Shown here piece after piece: positions 33,611 through 42,609 of a DNA stretch of 64,000 bases; position 1 is the stretch's first letter, and each line of letters begins with the position of its first letter. This stretch comes from Albibacterium bauzanense (GTDB taxonomy: Bacteria; Bacteroidota; Bacteroidia; Sphingobacteriales; Sphingobacteriaceae), in NCBI RefSeq assembly GCF_004339765.1, contig NZ_SMGO01000001.1, forward strand, positions 1-64,000. Direction: 5' to 3'. The translations under genes and the position numbers were made by a program. Below the pieces are notes generated by a model. The model saw only the letters and a list, made by a program, of their open reading frames with translations. It was not told the origin of the DNA and did not search any database.

Positions 33611-34825
33611 ATGGAAAATAATAGGGGAGTTGTCTTTTTGATTATAGTAGCTTCTCTAGGCTATTTTGTAGATATCTATGATCTTGTCATTTTCTCTATT
33701 GTCCGGATTCAGAGTTTCCATGATATTGGTATTCCCGAAGATTCTATGCGAACAAATGGTGAATATGTGCTTAATATGCAAATGGGCGGATTGCTTTTGG
33801 GTGGCATTTTATGGGGTATTATAGGTGATAAGTTCGGAAGAATAAAAGTGCTCTTCGGTTCTATTTTATTGTATTCTTTAGCCAATATTGCGAATGGTTT
33901 TGTAAATGATATTCATAGCTATGCTATTATCCGATTTATAGCAGGTATAGGTTTGGCTGGTGAATTAGGTGCAGGCATTACTTTGGTTAGTGAAAGTATG
34001 CATAAAGACAAACGTGGCTATGGAACGATGGTTATAGCTGGAGTAGGAGTATTGGGAGCTATTTTGGCATTTTATGTTGCTGAATATTTTAGCTGGCGAA
34101 ATGCTTATTTTGTAGGAGGAGGAATTGGTTTAATATTACTTGTTCTAAGACTTGGTACCTTTGAATCTGGATTATATAAAGGTGTTGTTAGCAAGAAGGT
34201 AGAAAAAGGGAAGCTCAGCATGTTGTTTAACTCAAAAGAGCGTTCTCTAAGATATCTGTATTGTTTACTCATAGGTTTGCCCATTTGGTTTGTGGTAGGG
34301 ATTTTTGTCACACAGGCACCCGAATTTGGTAAAGCTTTGGGAGCAACAGATGTGCTGAGCGCAGGTAAGGGCATTGTATTTACCTATATTGGTATATCAT
34401 TGGGCGATATATTTGCCGGTTTGTTGGCTCAATTAACAAAATCGAGAAGATTGGTGGTTTTCCTTTTTCAGTTAGGAATCATAGCAACTTCGGTTTGGTT
34501 TTTAAGTAGTGCAGGGTTAACTGAACAGCGATTTCATTGGATAGCTTTCTTTATGGGTTTAGCAGTAGGCTATTGGGCTACATTTGTAACAATTGCTTCA
34601 GAACAGTTTGGTACCAACTTACGGGCTACTGTTGCAACAACTGCTCCTAATTTTGTACGTGGAGCATTAATTCCAAGTACATTATTGTTTGAAGTTTTTG
34701 TATCAAGATATGGAATAATAACTTCTGGGTATATCATGATATTTCTATTAACAGCCATTGCAATCTTTGCATTGAGTAAACTCAAGGAAAGTTTTAATAA
34801 GGATTTAAATTATCTAGAATATTAA
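33611..34825 (+). CDS. MFS transporter, metabolite:H+ symporter type
   Basis: 404 residues with 12 predicted membrane helices. The MFS signature between helices 2 and 3 is GDKFGRIKVLFGS. The opening helix (YFVDIYDLVIFSIVRIQSF) and the GELGAGITLVSE helix-4 segment resemble the sugar/aromatic-acid and metabolite:H+ symporters. The 5-base gap after the CLC gene suggests co-transcription; why a CLC protein and an MFS carrier should be paired is unclear. The substrate is unknown. Confidence 0.85.
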   Translation: MENNRGVVFLIIVASLGYFVDIYDLVIFSIVRIQSFHDIGIPEDSMRTNGEYVLNMQMGGLLLGGILWGIIGDKFGRIKVLFGSILLYSLANIANGFVNDIHSYAIIRFIAGIGLAGELGAGITLVSESMHKDKRGYGTMVIAGVGVLGAILAFYVAEYFSWRNAYFVGGGIGLILLVLRLGTFESGLYKGVVSKKVEKGKLSMLFNSKERSLRYLYCLLIGLPIWFVVGIFVTQAPEFGKALGATDVLSAGKGIVFTYIGISLGDIFAGLLAQLTKSRRLVVFLFQLGIIATSVWFLSSAGLTEQRFHWIAFFMGLAVGYWATFVTIASEQFGTNLRATVATTAPNFVRGALIPSTLLFEVFVSRYGIITSGYIMIFLLTAIAIFALSKLKESFNKDLNYLEY

Positions 34826-34917
34826 ACTAAGAAGAGTTTTCCCTTGAACGAATAGATTCTCTTTTGTAACAATTCTATCAGTATACTAAATAGAGTGATT
34901 TTATTCATCTTTATGAC

Positions 34918-34925
34918 TATTTTTG
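34918..34925 (+). promoter_or_regulatory. -7 element TATTTTTG upstream of the DUF2911 gene
   Basis: TATTTTTG matches TAnnTTTG, 67 bases before the start codon at 34993. A TTG at -33 is not evident. Confidence 0.35.
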
Positions 34926-34992
34926 GACTAATGCGAACTGCTAATGATAAATTAAGAATTAACCTATCTATTAACAATTAAAAGTCTAAAAA

Positions 34993-35532
34993 ATGAAAAT
35001 TTTCACGTTAAAACAATCACTGATGAGCATGTTGTTCTTATTAATGAGTACAGCATTTCTTTTCGCTCAAAATAATCAACCCCCTGCAAGTCCGGCTGCT
35101 ACTGCTACTGGGAAATTTGGAAATGCAACAGTAACTATTACTTATAGTAGTCCTGCGGTAAAAGGAAGAGAGATATTTGGAGGTTTAGTTCCTTATGATA
35201 AAGTATGGAGAGCAGGAGCTAATCAAGCTACAATATTAGAAACCACTGCACCAATCCAAGTTGAAGGCAAAAACCTTCCTGCTGGAAAATATACTCTTTT
35301 TATGCTTCCAACTGCCAATAATGGCTGGACTGTTATTCTGAATTCAGAAACCGGACAATGGGGAATACAAAGAACTGGCGAAGCAAACCTGGATAGAAGC
35401 AAAGATGTTCTTACTGCTTCAGTAAAGCCGGCTAAAAGCAGCACTATGCATGAACGATTGGTTTATGAATTTAATACTAATGGTTTTTCTTTATCATGGG
35501 ATAACCTTACAATACCAGTTTCGGTTAAATAA
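34993..35532 (+). CDS. DUF2911 secreted protein
   Basis: 179 residues: signal peptide (cleavage near FLFAQN) and a single DUF2911 domain with the family landmarks VTITYSSPAVKGREIFGGLV, PYDKVWRAGANQATILE and LPAGKYTLFMLP. The fold is a beta-sandwich in the periplasm. The family is frequent in Bacteroidota and has no known function. It is monocistronic, with its own -7 element and a downstream hairpin. Confidence 0.88.
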   Translation: MKIFTLKQSLMSMLFLLMSTAFLFAQNNQPPASPAATATGKFGNATVTITYSSPAVKGREIFGGLVPYDKVWRAGANQATILETTAPIQVEGKNLPAGKYTLFMLPTANNGWTVILNSETGQWGIQRTGEANLDRSKDVLTASVKPAKSSTMHERLVYEFNTNGFSLSWDNLTIPVSVK

Positions 35533-35575
35533 TTATGGAGAACTGCTAGTCTTTATCAATTCTTAATCTTTATAG

Positions 35576-35611
35576 ATCGCCGTGTTGTTTTATCATAAAT
35601 AACACGGCGAT
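35576..35611. terminator. Hairpin downstream of the DUF2911 gene
   Basis: The arms ATCGCCGTGTT (35576-35586) and AACACGGCGAT (35601-35611) are perfect complements around a 14-base loop. It lies 43 bases after the DUF2911 stop and 50 bases before truC. A pure T-tract is lacking (TCTTGTTT follows). Confidence 0.75.
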
Positions 35612-35661
35612 TCTTGTTTAGAGAAATGGCTTTAATCCCTATCTTCGTAGAAAAGTATTAA

Positions 35662-36342
35662 ATGTTAGAAATAGTCTACCAGGATGAATATTTAATCGCC
35701 ATCAATAAACCGCATGGTTTATTGGTACATCGTTCGTCTATTGCCAGGGACGCAAAAGAATTTGCTCTGCAACTTTTAAAAACACAGATAGGTAAATATG
35801 TTAGCCCGGTTCATCGTTTAGATCGTAAGACAGGAGGGGTATTATTATTTGCTTTAGATAAGGAGATAGAAGTTGCAATGCATCAACAGTTTATGAAAGG
35901 AGAGGTGGAGAAAGAATACCTTGCTATTGTACGAGGCTATTCGCCTGATCAAATGGAAATTGATTATCCCCTTTTGAAAGAAAATGGTATGATGCAAGAA
36001 GCATTTACCAAATTTAAAACTCTTGAGCGGGCAGAGTTGGCAATCCCATTGGGCAAGCATGCAACTTCAAGATATTCATTAATAGAAGCTAAGCCAACAA
36101 CCGGGCGAATGCACCAATTAAGAAAGCATTTTGCACATATTTTTCATCCCATCATAGGTGATCGTAAGCATGGTTGTAATAAACAAAACCGTTTCTTTAA
36201 AGAACAATGGGATATGACAACCATGCTTTTACATGCTTCTTCGCTGAAGTTTAAACACCCGATAACTGAACAAGATGTTCGTATTTCAGCACCTGTACAA
36301 GGTGAGTTTAAAAGGGTGATGAATTTGATGGATTGGAATTAA
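35662..36342 (+). CDS. truC: tRNA pseudouridine synthase TruC (RluA family)
   Basis: 226 residues. The catalytic motif is HRLDRKTGGVLLFALD (catalytic Asp in HRLDR) and the C-terminal substrate loop TTGRMHQLRKHFAHIFHPII with GDRKHGCNKQNR closely follows E. coli TruC (tRNA U65), including the opening LEIVYQDEYLIAINKP. It is shorter than E. coli TruC (260) because the C-terminal tail is absent, as in other TruC-like proteins. It converges with the aldehyde dehydrogenase gene, 8 bases apart. Confidence 0.88.
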   Translation: MLEIVYQDEYLIAINKPHGLLVHRSSIARDAKEFALQLLKTQIGKYVSPVHRLDRKTGGVLLFALDKEIEVAMHQQFMKGEVEKEYLAIVRGYSPDQMEIDYPLLKENGMMQEAFTKFKTLERAELAIPLGKHATSRYSLIEAKPTTGRMHQLRKHFAHIFHPIIGDRKHGCNKQNRFFKEQWDMTTMLLHASSLKFKHPITEQDVRISAPVQGEFKRVMNLMDWN

Positions 36343-36350
36343 AAGAATAT

Positions 36351-37931
36351 TTATCTTTTATAGTCACCATTAAATAATCTCATAATACCTAAAGGGTTAT
36401 CGCTCTTTAACTCCTCTGGTAATAGGTCCTCAGGAAAACTTTGATAGCATACCGGGCGTGTAAAACGATATATAGCTGCCGTTCCAACAGAGGTTGAACG
36501 ACTGTTTGAAGTCGCGGGAAATGGGCCTCCATGCACCATCGCATGGCATACTTCAACACCCGTAGGGAAATCATTAATAATTAACCTGCCAACTTTTTGT
36601 TCTAAAATGTCTATTAAATCGCTATAATTATTTAAGTCGTTTTCAGTTCCGAAAAGTGTAGCCGTTAAATGGCCTTTCATCTTTTTTGCTGATGCCAACA
36701 ATTCTTCTTTAGAATCTGCAATAACACTTATGGTTGATGGTCCAAAGTTTTCTTCTTCTAAAGAATCTCTTAAAATAAAGCTTTTAGCCGTGGTTTCAAA
36801 TAAATGTGCGCTTCCTTTAAATCCTTCTAAGCTGGATTTGCCTTTCGCTAATAATTTTACGTCAACCTTATTACTTGCTAAATGTTGAATGCCAATATCA
36901 AATGCAGACTTAATCCCTTTATTCAACATGGTGCCTGCTTCTGTTTCTTCAAAGTGCTTTGCTGTTAGTTTCTGAAAGTTTTGCAGGTTTTCGTCATTAT
37001 TCAAAAATACTAAACCAGGGTTTGTACAAAACTGTCCAACCCCTAATGATACAGAGCCAGTTAATCCTTTAGCAATGTCTTCAGAACGGGTTTTCAATGC
37101 TTCAGGTAAGATAAAAACAGGATTTGTACTTCCCATTTCAGAATATACTGGAATAGGCTCTTCTCGATTATTAGCCGCCTGAAAAATAGCAATTCCTCCC
37201 TTGGTAGATCCCGTAAAACCAATCGCTTTAATATGAGGATGATTTACAATAGCCATGCCCACTTCCACGGAAGCGCCCTGTACCATTGAAAAAACACCTT
37301 TTGGCATGTTGGTTTTTTCCGAAGCCTTATTAATGGCCATAGCCACCAATTCGCAAGTCCCAGGATGTGAAGGATGACCCTTTACAACAACAGGGCAACC
37401 GCTAGCTAAAGCCGATGCGGTGTCTCCTCCTGCAACCGAAAAGGCCAACGGAAAATTACTAGCTCCGAAAACGCCTACAGCACCTAAAGCTATTTGCATA
37501 TAACGAATATCAGCCCTCGGTAATGGTTGTCTATCTGGCAGCGCCGTATCTATTCTGGCATCAACCCAAGAGCCTTCACGCAAAACTGTCGCAAATAATT
37601 TTAATTGTCCCATGGTTCTGCCTCGTTCACCAGTTATTCTACCTATAGGTAAACCTGTTTCTGCAGAAGCAAGTGCTATCAAATCATCTCCAAGATTTAA
37701 TATTTCATCAGCAATGGCATCTAAAAACAACGCTTTTTCCTTTCCGCTTTTCTTGCGATATATAGCAAATGCTTCATGAGCTTTTAAGGCGGCTTCATTT
37801 ACCTCATCTATAGTTGCCTCATGAAATGTTGTTTCTAACTCCGTAGCATTGGAAGGGTTGATGGCTTTAAATGTTGTTTTTCCTTTTGATGAAATTAATC
37901 CCGCTATATAATTTTTTCCTGTCAATATCAT
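36351..37931 (-). CDS. Alpha-ketoglutarate semialdehyde dehydrogenase (aldehyde dehydrogenase, NADP+)
   Basis: 526 residues, the length of the 2,5-dioxovalerate dehydrogenase (KGSADH-III-like) branch. Visible are the catalytic Glu in YSEMGSTNPVFI, the catalytic Cys in GVGQFCTNPG, the coenzyme loop GFTGSTKGG, and the NDFPTGVEVCHAMVHGGPFP tail typical of this branch. It oxidises alpha-ketoglutarate semialdehyde to alpha-ketoglutarate, the last step of non-phosphorylative pentose-acid or glucarate pathways. The upstream genes (FAH-type dehydratase, GntP, IlvD/Edd dehydratase) support the former. A 125-base gap before it holds a gene relic. Confidence 0.88.
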   Translation of the reverse strand: MILTGKNYIAGLISSKGKTTFKAINPSNATELETTFHEATIDEVNEAALKAHEAFAIYRKKSGKEKALFLDAIADEILNLGDDLIALASAETGLPIGRITGERGRTMGQLKLFATVLREGSWVDARIDTALPDRQPLPRADIRYMQIALGAVGVFGASNFPLAFSVAGGDTASALASGCPVVVKGHPSHPGTCELVAMAINKASEKTNMPKGVFSMVQGASVEVGMAIVNHPHIKAIGFTGSTKGGIAIFQAANNREEPIPVYSEMGSTNPVFILPEALKTRSEDIAKGLTGSVSLGVGQFCTNPGLVFLNNDENLQNFQKLTAKHFEETEAGTMLNKGIKSAFDIGIQHLASNKVDVKLLAKGKSSLEGFKGSAHLFETTAKSFILRDSLEEENFGPSTISVIADSKEELLASAKKMKGHLTATLFGTENDLNNYSDLIDILEQKVGRLIINDFPTGVEVCHAMVHGGPFPATSNSRSTSVGTAAIYRFTRPVCYQSFPEDLLPEELKSDNPLGIMRLFNGDYKR

Positions 37932-37950
37932 TTTGTAAGTTTTATAATTT

Positions 37951-38050
37951 TTATTCTATTTTAAGGTCAGACCATAACCACTTTAAGGCTTCTGGAAGTA
38001 CACTTCCTCCAATGTTTTCCATTGTGGGCACCAGTTCCTATTAGCTTTAA
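37951..38050 (-). pseudogene. Relic of an esterase C-terminus
   Basis: In the gap between the FAH-type gene and the aldehyde dehydrogenase gene, the minus strand reads LKLIGTGAHNGKH in one frame (38050-38012) and, after one extra base at 38011, GGSVLPEALKWLWSDLKIE then TAA (37951-37953). Joined, this resembles the C-terminal end of CE1-like esterases (a conserved His followed by LPxALxWLW). The 5' part is missing and stops occur just upstream. I therefore read it as the end of a deleted, frameshifted gene once in this operon. The family resemblance is from memory and not certain. Confidence 0.45.
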
Positions 38051-38056
38051 TTAGTG

Positions 38057-38890
38057 TCATCTTACATAGTTTACTAAAGTACCTATAGGGGCTATTGAAA
38101 TATTAATTTCGTCGCCACTTTGTAATGTAAAAGCAGTTGTTGGAACAATACCCGTACCAGTCATCAAAAGACTTCCATAGGCAAAAGAACATTCTTTATA
38201 GAGGTATGATACCAAATCTTCAAACTTACGTTTAATCTTATTTATTTCGATGGTACCTTCAAAAACCGTTTGTCCATTTCTATTGATTTTCATGGCAATT
38301 TCAGTACTTAAAGGAAGAGCTCCATTTGTTAAATAAATACATGGACCTAAACCAGCACAGGCATCGTATGTTTTAGCTTGTGGAAGATATAAAGGGTTTT
38401 CGCCTTCAATACTCCTGGAACTCATATCATTACCAATTGTATAACCAATTATTTTACCAGAAGATGTAATGGCTAATGTTAATTCCGGTTCAGGCACATC
38501 CCATATAGAATCTTTTCTAATGTTTACCTTTCCACCCGATGGCACCGTTCTATTTATAGTTGCTTTAAAAAACAGTTCTGGTCGGTCTGCATTGTAAACA
38601 CGTTCATAATAGTCGCCTCCGCCAGCACCTTTACTCTCTTCTTGCCTTCCTAATTTACTATTAAAATAAGTAACGCCGCTTGCCCATAGCTCTTGACTTT
38701 TCATAGGAACTAATAAATGATTGGCTATGATGTCTTCGGCATTGTCAATGGATGAATTTTGCTTAACAATATCTTGAACTTTATCGTACAAATTATCATT
38801 ATTAAAAAAATCATCCCAATTATCATTTACTAAGTAAAACGATTTGTCGGATTGAATTAAGATTCCTTTTGTTGTATTGTAAATTTTCAT
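38057..38890 (-). CDS. FAH-superfamily 2-keto-3-deoxy sugar-acid dehydratase
   Basis: 277 residues with the fumarylacetoacetate-hydrolase fold: an N-terminal region (about 1-75), then [11 protein letters not shown], the metal-binding acidic residues in [29 protein letters not shown] and [14 protein letters not shown]. Related enzymes dehydrate 2-keto-3-deoxy-pentonates (XylX/KdaD type) or cleave acylpyruvates. The operon with an IlvD/Edd dehydratase and a KGSA dehydrogenase makes the 2-keto-3-deoxy-pentonate dehydratase role most likely. Its start codon directly follows the GntP stop (TAAATG), so the two are tightly coupled. Confidence 0.82.
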   Translation of the reverse strand: MKIYNTTKGILIQSDKSFYLVNDNWDDFFNNDNLYDKVQDIVKQNSSIDNAEDIIANHLLVPMKSQELWASGVTYFNSKLGRQEESKGAGGGDYYERVYNADRPELFFKATINRTVPSGGKVNIRKDSIWDVPEPELTLAITSSGKIIGYTIGNDMSSRSIEGENPLYLPQAKTYDACAGLGPCIYLTNGALPLSTEIAMKINRNGQTVFEGTIEINKIKRKFEDLVSYLYKECSFAYGSLLMTGTGIVPTTAFTLQSGDEINISIAPIGTLVNYVR

Positions 38891-40240
38891 TTACGCTAAA
38901 ATTAAGTATGTTAGAAATAATAAAATTGCTGATGATGTCCCTAAAACAGCGGTTCCCAATGTATGAAAACGGTAACCAGTTTTGACATCCATGCCTGATA
39001 ATTGAGTAACCACCCAAAAGAAACTATCATTAGCATGTGAAACTACTGCAGATCCTGCACCAATAGCAATAACCACCATGGCTTTGTGTAATTCAGTTTC
39101 AAAACCTAAAGTCCCCATCATTGGTGCTAATATAGATGCAGTTGTTATTAAAGATACTGTAGAAGATCCTTGAGCTGTTTTGATTGCGGCCGCCAATAAG
39201 AAAGGTAACCAAATATTGATATTGATGTCCGATAATGTCTCTCCTAAGGTGATTGCTATTCCTGAATCGCGCAATACTTGACCAAAAATACCTCCTGCAC
39301 CTGTAATTAATATAATTGATGATGCCGCTACTAAGGCTTTGCCAATCCATCCATCGGTGGAAAACATTTCTGAGCTTAATTTCTTTGGAAGCGTTAATGA
39401 TAAAAAAGCTCCAATTAATAAAGCCATAAAAGGCTCTCCTAAGAATAACAAGATTTTAATGGTTAAAGGAAATGTTTCATAAGCTTCCATTTTATAATCA
39501 AAAGTTGTTGTTAATATTGATGCGATAACAATTAAAATAATAGGAATAAAAATGGGCACGACCGATTTTAGTGCACTTGGTCTGGATTTAAATTGTATGG
39601 CTATGTCTTCTTCAGAGATTTCCGGATTGGGATCAATATAGGTTTTAGAAACATATTTCTTGATAAAAAGAAGCGATATAGCCAAGGCACCTAAGCTGAT
39701 AGGGATTCCCAATAACATGACCAACCCTAAATCGGCGTTTAAATAATGAGCTGCCGCTACGGGCCCAGGTGTTGGAGGGATTAAAACGTGTGATGCTGTT
39801 AAACCAAGCGCTAAAGCAATGGCGGCTCCGGATAAAGAAATTCCAGCTCTTTTTGATAAGCTTTTATTTAATGGTGCCAATAGCATAAAACCACTATCTG
39901 CAAAAACAGGTATAGAAACAAACCACCCTATCAAGCTCATAGCAAAAGGGATTTTTTTCTTTCCTGTAAACTTCAATACTTTCTCCGCCAAGGCATAAGC
40001 ACCTCCAGAATTTTCTAAAAAAGCACCAATAATAACACCAAGAATTATAATCATTCCAATGCCGCCTAATGTATTTCCAAAGCCTTTATTTACGGAATCA
40101 ATGATTTGATTTAAAGGCATTCCTGAAAGAATTCCATAGAGAATAGCTACTAAAAGCAGCACTACAAAAGGGTGGACTTTTAGTCTTGATGTCATAAATA
40201 TAATCAGCAATACGCTGATTATTAAATAGATGATTGTCAT
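38891..40240 (-). CDS. GntP family sugar-acid:H+ symporter
   Basis: 449 residues, about 12 membrane helices, matching the length of E. coli GntP (447). Characteristic segments are GGIGMIIILGVIIGAFLENS, LIPPTPGPVAAAHYL and SHANDSFFWVVTQLSGM. The family imports gluconate and related aldonates with protons. Placed between the dehydratase and the FAH-type gene, it probably imports the pathway substrate (an aldonic acid such as xylonate or arabinonate), so the cell can use the acid without oxidising the sugar. Confidence 0.92.
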   Translation of the reverse strand: MTIIYLIISVLLIIFMTSRLKVHPFVVLLLVAILYGILSGMPLNQIIDSVNKGFGNTLGGIGMIIILGVIIGAFLENSGGAYALAEKVLKFTGKKKIPFAMSLIGWFVSIPVFADSGFMLLAPLNKSLSKRAGISLSGAAIALALGLTASHVLIPPTPGPVAAAHYLNADLGLVMLLGIPISLGALAISLLFIKKYVSKTYIDPNPEISEEDIAIQFKSRPSALKSVVPIFIPIILIVIASILTTTFDYKMEAYETFPLTIKILLFLGEPFMALLIGAFLSLTLPKKLSSEMFSTDGWIGKALVAASSIILITGAGGIFGQVLRDSGIAITLGETLSDININIWLPFLLAAAIKTAQGSSTVSLITTASILAPMMGTLGFETELHKAMVVIAIGAGSAVVSHANDSFFWVVTQLSGMDVKTGYRFHTLGTAVLGTSSAILLFLTYLILA

Positions 40241-40275
40241 GGGTTAATTTGATTAGTTTGTAATTGGTTATTAAA

Positions 40276-41994
40276 TTAATGCAAATCCCTATCAACTTTC
40301 GAACCCGAACCTCCAACAAGAACATCTAAATCTGCTCCCAATTCGGCACCTTCCACATGATCTAAATAAATACGTACATACCCTCTTGTAGCCATTGGTT
40401 CTGGTGCTTTCCATGCCAATTTTCGTTTTGCTATCTCTTCATCAGAAATATTAAGTTGTAATAATCTATTTTCAACATCTAATGTAATCGTATCACCATT
40501 TTGTACAATAGCAAGAGTTCCACCAATCGTTGATTCTGGTGATATATGAAGCACCACGGTGCCATAAGCAGTTCCACTCATTCTACCATCAGAAATACGA
40601 ATCATATCCTTCACGCCTTTCATAATCAATTTTTCTGGTAAATCTACATTGCCAACTTCTGGCATTCCAGGATATCCTTTTGGTCCCACACCTTTCAGTA
40701 CTATAACACTATCTTCATCAATTTCTAAATTCGGGTCATCAATTCTATGGTGATAGTCTTCCATACTTTCAAAAACAACCGCTTTCCCCGTATGGTTCAT
40801 CAGGCGCTTCGTAGCAGCAGAAGGTTTAATGACGGCACCATTTTCACACAGATTTCCTTTTAAAACAGCAATACCTGCATGTTCTTGTAACGGTTTATCT
40901 ATTTTGGCAATAACTTCATCATTATAGCATATGGCTTTAGCATAATTTTCTCTAAATGTTTTTCCATTGGCTGTTATAATATCTTGATGTAATAAATCAT
41001 CCAATTCTTTCATAACTACAGGCAAGCCTCCCGCATAAAAGAAATCCTCCATCAAATATTTTCCGGAAGGCATTAGGTTTACCAATAATGGGATTTGACT
41101 TCCAAGACTATCAAAATCTTCTAATTTTAAATTAACACCGATTCGACGTGCAATAGCAATTAAATGAATAATTAAATTGGTTGAACCTCCAACTGCAGCA
41201 TTGGTTACTATGGCATTTTCAAAGGCTTTTCTGGTAAGGATTTTAGACAAGGTTAAATCTTCTTTCACCATATCAACTATACGACGGCCAGACAATTGTT
41301 GCATGACCTTTTTGCGGGAATCTGCTGCTGGGATAGATGAGAAACCAGGTAAGGTAAGTCCTAAAGCTTCACACATTGTTCCCATAGTAGAAGCCGTTCC
41401 CATCGTGTTACAATGTCCTATACTTCGAGCTGCACAAATTTCAGCTTCTTGCATTGCTTCGGCATCAAAGTCCTGTGTTTTCTGTTTTTCTTTAATCATC
41501 CAGTTAAAAGAACCAGAACCAATGGTTTCACCTCTAAATCTTCCATTTAACATAGGACCTCCAGGCACTACAATTGTTGGTATATCCACACTACAGGCAC
41601 CCATAACCGTTGAAGGTGTTGTTTTGTCGCACCCAGTTAAAAGCACAATACCATCCAGTGGATTTGCTCTAATGGATTCTTCTGTATCCATACTTACCAA
41701 ATTACGAAACAGCATTGTAGTTGGTCGCATGATGGTTTCGCCCAATGACATGACGGGGAATTCCAAAGGAAAGCCTCCTGCTTCAAGAATACCCCGTTTT
41801 ACAACTTCGGCAACATCGCGCAAATGACCATTACAAGGTGTCAAGTCCGACCATGTATTACAAATACCTATCACGGGTTTACCTTCGAAGTAATCATTTG
41901 GATAGCCTTGATTTCTTAACCAAGAACGATGTACAAAGCCCATTTTATCTTTACCACCAAACCACTCTTGACTTCTTAATTTTTTATCCTTCAT
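40276..41994 (-). CDS. IlvD/Edd-type dehydratase, likely pentonate (arabinonate/xylonate) dehydratase
   Basis: 572 residues. Iron-sulfur cluster cysteines are in GICNTWSDLTPCN, LTGCDKTTPS and GHCNTMGTASTMG; the C-terminal GRMSGTAYGTVVLHISPE segment is the family swivel domain. The opening RSQEWFGGKDKMGFVHRSWL is typical of the L-arabinonate/D-xylonate dehydratase clade rather than of IlvD. It dehydrates the aldonic acid to the 2-keto-3-deoxy form. It is the first gene of the four-gene minus-strand operon. The exact sugar acid cannot be told from sequence. Confidence 0.88.
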   Translation of the reverse strand: MKDKKLRSQEWFGGKDKMGFVHRSWLRNQGYPNDYFEGKPVIGICNTWSDLTPCNGHLRDVAEVVKRGILEAGGFPLEFPVMSLGETIMRPTTMLFRNLVSMDTEESIRANPLDGIVLLTGCDKTTPSTVMGACSVDIPTIVVPGGPMLNGRFRGETIGSGSFNWMIKEKQKTQDFDAEAMQEAEICAARSIGHCNTMGTASTMGTMCEALGLTLPGFSSIPAADSRKKVMQQLSGRRIVDMVKEDLTLSKILTRKAFENAIVTNAAVGGSTNLIIHLIAIARRIGVNLKLEDFDSLGSQIPLLVNLMPSGKYLMEDFFYAGGLPVVMKELDDLLHQDIITANGKTFRENYAKAICYNDEVIAKIDKPLQEHAGIAVLKGNLCENGAVIKPSAATKRLMNHTGKAVVFESMEDYHHRIDDPNLEIDEDSVIVLKGVGPKGYPGMPEVGNVDLPEKLIMKGVKDMIRISDGRMSGTAYGTVVLHISPESTIGGTLAIVQNGDTITLDVENRLLQLNISDEEIAKRKLAWKAPEPMATRGYVRIYLDHVEGAELGADLDVLVGGSGSKVDRDLH

Positions 41995-42106
41995 GTGTTG
42001 TATAAATGAAATTATTAATTGAAATAATGTCTATACTAGCATTAAAGCTAGTTTAGGCTGTGTTTCTATCATATAACAAAGGGTAATTGGTTCTTATAAT
42101 GATGAT

Positions 42107-42120
42107 TGTTTTATAAAACA
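42107..42120. promoter_or_regulatory. Perfect 14-base palindrome TGTTTTATAAAACA
   Basis: The sequence TGTTTTATAAAACA equals its own reverse complement. It lies 113 bases upstream of the dehydratase start, in the leader or promoter region of the sugar-acid operon. It is a good candidate operator for a catabolic repressor such as a LacI or GntR protein. Purely positional inference. Confidence 0.4.
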
Positions 42121-42283
42121 GATATCATATAAGCCCCAAATTCCTAAAGAGGATTAGAGATCTTCGTATTTATGGGAAAGATTATAATTGGTTAAGGGTA
42201 AATATATAAAAATAATACACCAAACAAAAAGTTTAATCTTTATAACATTGGGTATTACAAGGCCATTGTTAACTGTATCTACT

Positions 42284-42358
42284 TCAATTAGCTAAAATGA
42301 TGCGTAGCATTTCTCCTGTCTCCACTGCCATTCCTAGAATAAAATATTGTATATCAGA
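42284..42358 (-). pseudogene. Possible C-terminal relic of an unidentified gene
   Basis: On the minus strand 24 codons between stops read SDIQYFILGMAVETGEMLRI and then ILAN followed by TGA. The composition and codon choice look coding (amphipathic helix), unlike the surrounding AT-rich sequence, but there is no start and no upstream continuation. I cannot assign a family. Chance is not excluded. Confidence 0.2.
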
Positions 42359-42609
42359 TCACTATGTGTAATCTATCTTAAAAAAGGATATCCATCGCTT
42401 TTTTTTTCTATTTTGTGTTGTTTTAGTAAAAAGAAAAGAATCGTTTAAATAATTACAGCGCCATTGAAGATCCTTATTTAAACATTTTATATCTATACTA
42501 TTTGGAATTGGAAAAGGGTGTTGAGTTACAGATTTTTTCTTAGCACAGAAGAAGCTGCTAAATAACAAGGAATATAATACAGTTGAGAACAAGTACCCCA
42601 GAGATTAAA

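Larger units (their letters stand above)
41995..42609. other. 615-base gene-free regulatory region of the sugar-acid operon
   Basis: No supported gene. It contains an inverted repeat ACTAGC-N6-GCTAGT (42035-42052), a perfect 14-base palindrome (42107-42120), a short conserved-looking reading frame on the minus strand (42284-42358), and a T9 tract followed by CTATTTTGTG (42399-42417) that also occurs at 50592-50610. An open frame on the minus strand near 42362-42592 has no coding character. No regulator gene for the operon is present here or beside it. Confidence 0.5.

Noticed and set aside
40276-41994. Dehydratase as IlvD of branched-chain amino acid synthesis
   Set aside because: N-terminal signature and operon with GntP, FAH-type and KGSA dehydrogenase genes fit sugar-acid dehydratases; no other ilv or leu genes are near.
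42399-42417. Exact 19-base repeat T9-CTATTTTGTG, also at 50592-50610
   Set aside because: Half of it is a T-run and the rest resembles promoter-like AT-rich sequence; with two copies only, chance or a shared promoter type is enough to explain it.
42362-42592. Open frame of 76 codons on the minus strand upstream of the SRPBCC gene
   Set aside because: Composition is low in structure, rich in Lys/Ser/Phe from AT-rich DNA, no recognisable motif, and it runs over the start region of the SRPBCC gene.
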